The translations under genes were made by a program, and so were the position numbers. Positions 39,397 through 45,114 of a stretch of 45,114 nt of DNA are shown here, in pieces (the first letter of the stretch is position 1; each line of letters starts with the position of its first letter). This DNA comes from Pseudomonadota bacterium (lineage in GTDB: Bacteria > Pseudomonadota > Gammaproteobacteria > Burkholderiales > Thiobacillaceae), in the NCBI GenBank assembly GCA_021784115.1, contig JAJXTE010000006.1, positions 1 to 45,114 of the forward strand, in the 5' to 3' direction. The notes under the pieces were generated by a model. That model saw nothing but the letters and a program-made list of their open reading frames with translations, was not told the DNA's origin and searched no databases.

Positions 39397-39765
39397 TCAC
39401 AGAACCTCGGGCGCAAGCGAGACGATCTTCATGAACTTCTCGGTACGCAACTCACGGGTAACCGGCCCAAAGATACGGGTGCCGATCGGCTCTAACTTGT
39501 TGTTCAGCAGGACGGCCGCATTGCCGTCAAAGCGCACCAGCGAGCCGTCCGGACGACGCACGCCCTTGGCGGTACGCACCACGACAGCGTTGTAAATGTC
39601 GCCCTTTTTCACGCGGCCGCGCGGCGCAGCATCCTTGATGCTGACCTTGATGATGTCACCCACGCTCGCATAACGACGATGGCTGCCACCCAACACCTTG
39701 ATGCACATGACCGAACGTGCACCGGTGTTGTCCGCAACATCCAATACGGACTGCATCTGAATCAT
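39397..39765 (-). CDS. rplN: 50S ribosomal protein L14
   Basis: The 122-residue protein starts [28 protein letters not shown], the family signature, and ends [17 protein letters not shown]. It is the first gene of the spc operon. A 169-bp gap before it holds a promoter and several hairpins, and GGAGG lies close to the ATG. Confidence 0.99.
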   Translation of the reverse strand: MIQMQSVLDVADNTGARSVMCIKVLGGSHRRYASVGDIIKVSIKDAAPRGRVKKGDIYNAVVVRTAKGVRRPDGSLVRFDGNAAVLLNNKLEPIGTRIFGPVTRELRTEKFMKIVSLAPEVL

Positions 39766-39810
39766 TTAATTGCCTCCAACTTAATCCACCACAAGGCGGC
39801 CAGTTTTGGA

Positions 39811-39846
39811 TCCCGTTCGGGAGAAAATTCCGCCGGAAGCGGAATT
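39811..39846 (-). promoter_or_regulatory. Two hairpins in the rplN leader (possible attenuator)
   Basis: In the minus-strand transcript AATTCCGC and GCGGAATT (39839-39846 with 39826-39833) form an 8-bp stem followed by TTTTCTCCC, like a weak terminator. Directly after it UCCC-GAAC-GGGA (39811-39822) forms a second small hairpin. Both lie between the spc promoter and rplN. Confidence 0.5.
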
Positions 39847-39896
39847 ACTTGAGTCAGCGAACCGGACTAAAACCAACCGGCTCACCAACCGGAAAA

Positions 39897-39931
39897 CCCG
39901 GCACTATACCGGGTCTTGACGTTTCATGCAA
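39897..39931 (-). promoter_or_regulatory. spc-operon promoter with the -10 inside a hairpin loop
   Basis: On the minus strand TTGCAT (-35, 39926-39931) and TATAGT (-10, 39903-39908) are 17 bp apart. The -10 lies in the loop of an inverted repeat, CCCGG (39909-39913) and CCGGG (39897-39901), followed by TTTTCC. In S10 read-through RNA this would be a terminator-like hairpin. The -35 starts 3 bp after the rpsQ stop. Confidence 0.7.
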
Positions 39932-39934
39932 GCG

Positions 39935-40198
39935 TTATACGCGGGCCCGCTCAATCAGCTTGCTGACCGTCCACGCCTTGGTGCGGGACAGCTTGCGAGA
40001 CTCTTCGATCTGGACCATGTCGCCCTCATGAAACTCATTGTTTTCATCATGGGCGTGATACTTCTTCGACAAACGAATCACCTTGCCGATGACCGGATGC
40101 TTGACGCGACGCTCAACCAGCACCGTGACCGTCTTGTTCATCTTGTCGCTCACCACACGCCCGGTAAGCGTGCGCACCATCTTCTTGACTTCAGTCAT
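39935..40198 (-). CDS. rpsQ: 30S ribosomal protein S17
   Basis: OB-fold primary-binding protein of 87 residues with [27 protein letters not shown] and the C-terminal [17 protein letters not shown]. Its ATG overlaps the rpmC stop by 4 nt. It is the last gene of the S10 group. Confidence 0.99.
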   Translation of the reverse strand: MTEVKKMVRTLTGRVVSDKMNKTVTVLVERRVKHPVIGKVIRLSKKYHAHDENNEFHEGDMVQIEESRKLSRTKAWTVSKLIERARV

Positions 40199-40389
40199 GC
40201 TTGACCCGCCTTCTCGCGCATAATCGTCTTGACCCGGGCAATATCGCGGCGCAGCTTGCCCAAATCGGCAGTCTTGGTCGACTGCTGAGTGGCCACTTGC
40301 ATACGCAATGCAAAGTGGGCGCGCAACAGCGATTCCAGTTCCTGCTTCAGTTCTGCGGCATTCTTGCCGCGCATTTCTTTCGTATTCAT
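40195..40389 (-). CDS. rpmC: 50S ribosomal protein L29
   Basis: A 64-residue helical protein at the tunnel exit, near the binding site of signal recognition particle and trigger factor. It has the usual [22 protein letters not shown] and [18 protein letters not shown]. Confidence 0.99.
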   Translation of the reverse strand: MNTKEMRGKNAAELKQELESLLRAHFALRMQVATQQSTKTADLGKLRRDIARVKTIMREKAGQA

Positions 40390-40392
40390 CGT

Positions 40393-40809
40393 TCAGCTCC
40401 CGATCATGCGGGTCACGAAGGTGGTCGCGATCGGCAGCTTGGCCGCGGCCAGGCGGAAGGCCTCGCGCGCCAGCGTCTCGTTCACGCCGTCCATCTCGTA
40501 CAACACCTTGCCCGGCTGGATTTCGGCGACGTAGTATTCCGGCGCCCCCTTACCGTTACCCATACGCACTTCGGCGGGCTTACGGGAAATCGGCTTGTCC
40601 GGGAAAATACGGATCCAGATGCGGCCGCCGCGTTTGATGTGGCGCGTCATCGCGCGACGTGCGGCTTCGATCTGACGCGCAGTCAGACGGCCACGCCCGA
40701 CCGCCTTCAGCCCGAAGTCGCCGAAGCTCACGTCGGCACCACGGGTCGCGAGGCCGGTGTTGCGGCCCTTCTGTTCCTTGCGGAATTTTCTTCTAGCTGG
40801 CTGCAGCAT
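40393..40809 (-). CDS. rplP: 50S ribosomal protein L16
   Basis: The 138-residue protein, near the A-site tRNA elbow, starts [19 protein letters not shown] and has [34 protein letters not shown]. Its start lies inside the last 17 bp of rpsC, an overlap conserved in related bacteria. Confidence 0.99.
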   Translation of the reverse strand: MLQPARRKFRKEQKGRNTGLATRGADVSFGDFGLKAVGRGRLTARQIEAARRAMTRHIKRGGRIWIRIFPDKPISRKPAEVRMGNGKGAPEYYVAEIQPGKVLYEMDGVNETLAREAFRLAAAKLPIATTFVTRMIGS

Positions 40810-41497
40810 GTTTCACTCCTGATTTCTTGCCGCGCTTTTCCTGTTCAGCGACCACAGGCTGCTCGCCACGGTTCAGCGCATCACCCTTGTAGACCCAAAC
40901 CTTGATACCGATGATGCCGTAGGTGGTCTTCGCTTCGGCAAAGCCGTAATCGATTTCGGCGCGCAAGGTATGCAGGGGCACACGGCCTTCGCGATACCAT
41001 TCGGTCCGCGCGATCTCGGCGCCGTTCAAGCGGCCCGAGCTCATGATCTTGATACCCTGTGCGCCCAGACGCATGGCATTCTGCATCGCACGCTTCATGG
41101 CGCGACGGAACATCACGCGCTTTTCAAGTTGTTGCGCAATGCCATCGGCGATGATCTGCGCATCGGTTTCCGGCTTGCGCACTTCTTCGATGTTGACGTG
41201 CACGGGCACCGACATCAGGCGCGCCAACTCACCGCGCAGCACTTCGATGTCTTCGCCTTTCTTGCCGATCACCACACCGGGGCGGCCGCTGAAAATCGTG
41301 ATCCGCGCATTCTTTGCCGGACGCTCGATCAGCACCTTGGAGACCGAAGCATGGGCTAGTTTCTTCTTGAGATAGTCGCGAACCTTGATGTCCTCGAGCA
41401 GGGTGCTGGAGAAATTGCGGTTCGAACCGTACCACTTGGCCGTCCAGATGCGCTGAACACCAAGACGGAACCCAATCGGATGTATTTTTTGTCCCAT
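40793..41497 (-). CDS. rpsC: 30S ribosomal protein S3
   Basis: The 234-residue protein at the mRNA entry channel has a KH domain ([20 protein letters not shown]) and the S3 C-terminal domain ([32 protein letters not shown]), plus a short basic tail. Confidence 0.99.
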   Translation of the reverse strand: MGQKIHPIGFRLGVQRIWTAKWYGSNRNFSSTLLEDIKVRDYLKKKLAHASVSKVLIERPAKNARITIFSGRPGVVIGKKGEDIEVLRGELARLMSVPVHVNIEEVRKPETDAQIIADGIAQQLEKRVMFRRAMKRAMQNAMRLGAQGIKIMSSGRLNGAEIARTEWYREGRVPLHTLRAEIDYGFAEAKTTYGIIGIKVWVYKGDALNRGEQPVVAEQEKRGKKSGVKHAAAS

Positions 41498-41506
41498 AGC
41501 GCTTCC

Positions 41507-41836
41507 TTAATCGCCAACCGTCACGGTGATGTGACAGGTTGGTTTGCTAATACGGTTGCCACGGCCTTTGGCACGGGCAGTAAAGCGCTTCAGCACAGAA
41601 CCCTGATCGACATAGATCGTCTTCACTTTCAGGGTGTCAATGTCGGCACCTTCGTTGTGCTCGGCATTGGCAATCGCCGATTCGAGCACCTTCTTGATGA
41701 TCCCCGCGCCCTTTTTGGGGCTGAAGGCCAGGATATTCAGCGCCTTCTCAACGCGCAGACCGCGGATCTGGTCGGCGACCAGACGGCCTTTCTGTGCGGA
41801 CAGGCGGGTACCACGCAAAATCGCAGAAACTTCCAT
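41507..41836 (-). CDS. rplV: 50S ribosomal protein L22
   Basis: Tunnel protein of 109 residues; its long hairpin (about 80-100, [14 protein letters not shown]) lines the exit tunnel near macrolide sites. Two consecutive ATG codons exist at 41839 and 41836. The second is chosen because AAGGAG lies 6 nt from it but only 3 nt from the first. Confidence 0.97.
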   Translation of the reverse strand: MEVSAILRGTRLSAQKGRLVADQIRGLRVEKALNILAFSPKKGAGIIKKVLESAIANAEHNEGADIDTLKVKTIYVDQGSVLKRFTARAKGRGNRISKPTCHITVTVGD

Positions 41837-41846
41837 CATGCGCTCC

Positions 41847-42122
41847 TTATTTCTTCGCCTTCTTGTCCGCAACGTGACCCTTGAAGGTACGCGTCAGGGA
41901 AAACTCGCCCAGTTTGTGGCCGACCATGTTTTCGGTCACAAACACCGGTACATGCTGACGGCCGTTATGCACCGCGATCGTCAGTCCGATGAAGTCGGGC
42001 AACACGGTGGAACGACGCGACCAGGTCTTGATCGGACGCTTGTCGTTCGAGCCGCGCACGGCTTCGATCTTCTTCAGCAGGTGCCCGTCGACGAACGGGC
42101 CTTTTTTAATTGAACGTGCCAT
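41847..42122 (-). CDS. rpsS: 30S ribosomal protein S19
   Basis: A 91-residue head protein: [18 protein letters not shown], and [24 protein letters not shown] at the end. Confidence 0.99.
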   Translation of the reverse strand: MARSIKKGPFVDGHLLKKIEAVRGSNDKRPIKTWSRRSTVLPDFIGLTIAVHNGRQHVPVFVTENMVGHKLGEFSLTRTFKGHVADKKAKK

Positions 42123-42137
42123 ATCTTTCTACCTCAA

Positions 42138-42965
42138 TCAGCGCGCGTGACGGCGGCGGACGATCATGTTGGAGGTGCGCTTGTTGCTGCGGGTGCGATA
42201 ACCCTTGGTCGGCGTACCCCACGGGCTGACCGGATGACGACCCGCTGCGGTACGACCCTCACCACCACCATGCGGGTGGTCAACCGGGTTCATCACCACG
42301 CCGCGGACCGTCGGGCGAATACCGCGCCAGCGATTCGCACCGGCCTTGCCGATCGAACGCAGGCTGTGCTCTTCGTTGCCGCACTCGCCCAGCGTGGCGC
42401 GGCAATCGACGTGCACCTTGCGGATCTCGCCCGAACGCAGACGCAACTGGGCGTAGCTGCCTTCGCGCGCCAGCAACTGGACCGAGGTACCGGCCGAGCG
42501 CGCAATCTGCGCACCCTTGCCCGGCATCATCTCTACGCAGTGGACCGTGCTGCCGACCGGAATGCTGCGCAGCGGCAGGCAGTTGCCCGCCTTGATCGGC
42601 GCTTCGGCGCCACTCACCACCTGCGCGCCGACCTGAACACCGCGCGGCGCGATGATGTAGCGACGCTCGCCATCGGCGTAGCACAGCAAGGCCAGATGCG
42701 CAGAGCGGTTGGGGTCATATTCCAGACGCTCAATCTTCGCGGGGATCCCATCCTTGTTGCGACGGAAGTCCACCACACGGTAATGCTGCTTGTGGCCGCC
42801 ACCCTTGTGGCGCACCGTGATGTGGCCGTTGTTGTTACGACCCGAACCACGCTTCTTCGGCTCAAGCAGGGCTGCAACCGGCTTGCCTTTGTGCAGGCCC
42901 GGCGTGACGACCTTGACGACCGCACGGCGACCGGCAGAGGTGGGTTTGACTTTAATCAATGCCAT
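42138..42965 (-). CDS. rplB: 50S ribosomal protein L2
   Basis: The 275-residue protein is essential for subunit joining and the peptidyl-transferase region. It has an OB domain, an SH3-like domain and the conserved [15 protein letters not shown] loop, with the histidine implicated in peptidyl transfer. Confidence 0.99.
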   Translation of the reverse strand: MALIKVKPTSAGRRAVVKVVTPGLHKGKPVAALLEPKKRGSGRNNNGHITVRHKGGGHKQHYRVVDFRRNKDGIPAKIERLEYDPNRSAHLALLCYADGERRYIIAPRGVQVGAQVVSGAEAPIKAGNCLPLRSIPVGSTVHCVEMMPGKGAQIARSAGTSVQLLAREGSYAQLRLRSGEIRKVHVDCRATLGECGNEEHSLRSIGKAGANRWRGIRPTVRGVVMNPVDHPHGGGEGRTAAGRHPVSPWGTPTKGYRTRSNKRTSNMIVRRRHAR

Positions 42966-42976
42966 GATTTTCTCCC

Positions 42977-43282
42977 TTACTGGCCGGACGCGAAGTCGAT
43001 GTCCTGACCCGGCTTAAGGGTGACATACGCTTTCTTCCAGTTGTCACGGCGACCCGTGACACGACCGGAGCGCTTGACCTTTCCCTTGACGTTCAGCACT
43101 TGCACACCCGTCACTTCCACCTTGAACAGGCTGGCAACTGCGGCACCAATTTCCTGCTTGGTCGCATCGGGCAACACACGAAAAACAACCTGGTTCAGCT
43201 TGTCGGCCACGCGCGTGCTCTTTTCGGAGATAACCGGCGCGAGAATGACTTTGAGCAAACGCTCTTGACTGATCGCACCCAT
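42977..43282 (-). CDS. rplW: 50S ribosomal protein L23
   Basis: A 101-residue tunnel-exit protein that docks trigger factor and SRP. The ATG at 43282 overlaps the rplD stop by 1 nt (TGATG); a GTG one codon upstream is possible but less likely. Confidence 0.98.
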   Translation of the reverse strand: MGAISQERLLKVILAPVISEKSTRVADKLNQVVFRVLPDATKQEIGAAVASLFKVEVTGVQVLNVKGKVKRSGRVTGRRDNWKKAYVTLKPGQDIDFASGQ

Positions 43283-43899
43283 CACACCATCTCCTCAAAC
43301 TGCTTGACCGCCGCCTTGGTGATCAGCACGTTACCGAATTTGACCAGACTCCAGGGGTCAGCCTGATGCGGCTCGACCACATAGACGTTCGGCAGGTTGC
43401 GGGAAGACAACCACAGGTTGTCGTCCACACTGTCCGCAATGATCATGACCTTGCCGTAACCCATGGACTTGAGCTTGCCGGCAAGCAGCTTGGTCTTGGG
43501 CGAATCGATGCCCAGGCTTTCGACGACCTTGAGCTTGCCTTCGCGCGCCAGCTGCGACAGGATGGCCGCGAGTCCTGCGCGATACATCTTGCGGTTCACC
43601 TTGTGGGTGAAGTTCTCGTTCGGCTTGTTCGGGAAGGTCACACCACCCCCGCGCCAGATCGGGCTCGAAGTACGGCCGGAACGCGCACGGCCGGTGCCTT
43701 TTTGACGCCACGGCTTGTGCGTGGAGGCCGTCACTTCGGCACGCGTCTGCTGCGCACGGTTTCCGCTTCGCGCATTTGCCTGGAACGCGGTCACGACCTG
43801 ATGCACCAGCGCCTCGTTGTAGTCGCGACCAAAGGTCTCATCGGAGGCCGCCACGCTGGCTACCTGCTGGCCCTGGTCATTAATGACGGTCAAATCCAT
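43282..43899 (-). CDS. rplD: 50S ribosomal protein L4
   Basis: The 205-residue protein has a globular domain and the extended tunnel loop ([25 protein letters not shown]). In E. coli free L4 represses the S10 operon through its leader. The ATG overlaps the rplC stop by 1 nt. Confidence 0.99.
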   Translation of the reverse strand: MDLTVINDQGQQVASVAASDETFGRDYNEALVHQVVTAFQANARSGNRAQQTRAEVTASTHKPWRQKGTGRARSGRTSSPIWRGGGVTFPNKPNENFTHKVNRKMYRAGLAAILSQLAREGKLKVVESLGIDSPKTKLLAGKLKSMGYGKVMIIADSVDDNLWLSSRNLPNVYVVEPHQADPWSLVKFGNVLITKAAVKQFEEMV

Positions 43900-44543
43900 T
43901 AGGCACCCCCTTTCACTGCCGGGCGCACCACGACATGACCACCCTTTGAACCCGGAACGGCACCCTTCAACAGCACCAGACCACGCTCCGCATCCACACG
44001 CACCACCTCAAGGTTCTGCTTGGTGCAGGTCACCGCACCCATATGACCGGACATGCGCTTGCCCGGGAACACACGACCCGGATCCTGCGCCATGCCGATC
44101 GAACCCGGCACGTTATGCGAACGCGAGTTGCCGTGAGTAGCACGCTGGGACTTGAAATTGTGGCGCTTGATGGTGCCCGCAAAGCCCTTGCCCTGCGTCA
44201 CACCGGTGACGTCCACCTTCTGACCCGCCTGCAGCAATTCAACAGAAACTGCCGCGCCCGGCTGGTACTGGGCAGCCACATCCGCAGGCACGCGGAATTC
44301 GCGCAGCAGTTCGCCCGCGTCCACGCCTGCCTTGGCGTAATGCCCGGCTTCAGATTTATTGACACGGCTATTGCGGCGGGTGCCATACGCAACCTGCACG
44401 GCGGAATAACCGTCATTTTCTGGCGTGCGCACTTGCGTCACACGATTGTTTGACATTTCCAGCACCGTCACCGGAACGGATGCACCGTTCTCGGTAAAAA
44501 TGCGGGTCATGCCGACCTTGCGGCCAACGAGCCCGATACTCAT
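43899..44543 (-). CDS. rplC: 50S ribosomal protein L3
   Basis: Early assembly protein of 214 residues with [29 protein letters not shown] and the conserved region around [21 protein letters not shown] glutamine in the [17 protein letters not shown] segment is the site methylated by PrmB in E. coli. An unusually long 126-bp gap with a promoter and leader separates it from rpsJ. Confidence 0.99.
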   Translation of the reverse strand: MSIGLVGRKVGMTRIFTENGASVPVTVLEMSNNRVTQVRTPENDGYSAVQVAYGTRRNSRVNKSEAGHYAKAGVDAGELLREFRVPADVAAQYQPGAAVSVELLQAGQKVDVTGVTQGKGFAGTIKRHNFKSQRATHGNSRSHNVPGSIGMAQDPGRVFPGKRMSGHMGAVTCTKQNLEVVRVDAERGLVLLKGAVPGSKGGHVVVRPAVKGGA

Positions 44544-44646
44544 CTTTGTATTTCCTATCTCAAGCCGGCAGCCGGAGCCGCGAGCGAGGGTTGTAGGTGC
44601 CGATTACAATTGACCGGCGACTATTTGATACAGCTGAAGGGGCAGC

Positions 44647-44675
44647 ATTATAACCATGCCGCCCGCTTTTTACAA
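44647..44675 (-). promoter_or_regulatory. Internal promoter between rpsJ and rplC
   Basis: On the minus strand a perfect -10 TATAAT (44647-44652) follows TTGTAA (44670-44675) by 17 bp. TTGTAA consists of the last leucine codon (TTG) and stop codon (TAA) of rpsJ. Transcription would start near 44640, giving a leader of about 97 nt before rplC (44544-44640) that contains several short GC-rich complementary stretches. Confidence 0.75.
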
Positions 44676-44978
44676 CTTGATTTCGACGTCGACGCCGGCC
44701 GGGAGATCCAGCTTCATCAGGGCATCGACCGTCTTGTCGGTGGGATCCATGATGTCCATCAGGCGGCGATGGGTGCGGATCTCGAACTGGTCACGCGACG
44801 TCTTGTTGACGTGCGGCGAGCGCAGCACGTCAAAGCGCTCGATCGAGGTCGGCAGCGGAACCGGGCCCTTGACCACAGCGCCGGTGCGCTTCGCCGTCTC
44901 CACGATTTCGAGCGCCGACTGGTCGATCAGCTTGTAGTCAAACGCCTTCAGGCGGATGCGGATTTTCTGGTTTTGCAT
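44670..44978 (-). CDS. rpsJ: 30S ribosomal protein S10 (NusE)
   Basis: The 102-residue protein is both a small-subunit head protein and the NusE antitermination factor that pairs with NusB on boxA. It has [20 protein letters not shown] and the conserved [17 protein letters not shown]. It lies 10 bp after tuf. The start at 44978 is chosen from family alignment; an upstream extension overlaps tuf. Confidence 0.99.
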   Translation of the reverse strand: MQNQKIRIRLKAFDYKLIDQSALEIVETAKRTGAVVKGPVPLPTSIERFDVLRSPHVNKTSRDQFEIRTHRRLMDIMDPTDKTVDALMKLDLPAGVDVEIKL

Positions 44979-44988
44979 TGTTTGAGCC

Positions 44989-45114
44989 TTACTCTTCGAT
45001 CTTGGCCACGACACCCGCGCCAACGGTACGGCCGCCTTCGCGGATGGCGAAACGCAGGCCTTCGTCCATGGCGATCGGGGCAATCAGGGACACCTTGATG
45101 CTGACGTTGTCGCC
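44989..45114 (-). CDS. tuf: Elongation factor Tu, C-terminal end (partial)
   Basis: The last 41 codons of EF-Tu before the TAA stop: [19 protein letters not shown] then [22 protein letters not shown]. The rest lies beyond the right edge. Position directly before rpsJ is the usual str-S10 junction. Confidence 0.98.
   Translation of the reverse strand, partial: GDNVSIKVSLIAPIAMDEGLRFAIREGGRTVGAGVVAKIEE

Overview
This window is a piece of a GC-rich chromosome from a betaproteobacterium. The ribosomal protein set, gene order and gene families (zinc-free S14, zinc-type L36, infA between secY and rpmJ, a KMSKS-type TyrRS, Gram-negative porin, TonB receptor, ErpA) fit the Thiobacillus/Nitrosomonadales side of the class. 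That placement is inference from content and gene order, not from a phylogeny. Almost all of it is housekeeping sequence. No phage, insertion sequence, CRISPR array or tRNA gene was seen.

Layout. At 1-402 lie the 5' end of a 16S rRNA gene (minus strand), its boxA leader and a strong rrn promoter that abuts the end of tyrS. From 403 to 6684 come tyrS, a divergent pair for wall metabolism (M23 endopeptidase and anmK), erpA, argC and the rplM-rpsI operon. From 6801 to 14969 is a looser region: a YdcF-like membrane protein, an OsmC-like protein, an FkbM methyltransferase of lower GC, a TPR/GT41 O-GlcNAc-transferase-like protein, a porin, a YpfJ-type metallopeptidase and a YaiI-type protein. From 15104 to 20532 a minus-strand operon runs fmdB, DUF502, aspS, a small conserved gene, a Nudix hydrolase, a YbhP-like phosphodiesterase and a ClsB-like cardiolipin synthase, with start/stop overlaps at most of the downstream junctions. 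From 20699 to 30885 come a TonB-dependent receptor, ssb with yajR, divergent uvrA with an RluF-like pseudouridine synthase, an alanine-rich lipoprotein, glycerate 2-kinase and a SAM hydroxide adenosyltransferase.

From 31000 to the right edge is the ribosomal superoperon, all on the minus strand: tuf end, S10 genes (rpsJ to rpsQ), spc genes (rplN to rpmJ, with secY and infA) and alpha genes (rpsM to rplQ, with rpoA), closed by a strong terminator at 31000-31027. Candidate internal promoters sit after rpsJ, after rpsQ and after rpmJ.

The most interesting signals are regulatory. At several junctions the end of one unit is fused with the promoter of the next: the rrn UP region with the tyrS stop, the argC -35 beside the rpsI terminator U-tract, the spc -10 in the loop of a terminator-like hairpin, the alpha -10 in the U-tract of another hairpin, and the rplC promoter -35 formed by the last codon and stop of rpsJ. 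Other candidates are inverted repeats over the erpA and argC promoters, a perfect 16-bp palindrome before the TonB receptor, a hairpin burying the rplM ribosome-binding site, and an AspRS with the residues of a non-discriminating enzyme. The least explained coding region is the FkbM/GT41 pair, a possible protein-glycan modification module, where the FkbM protein carries an unassigned C-terminal domain. No clear-cut new biological system was found.
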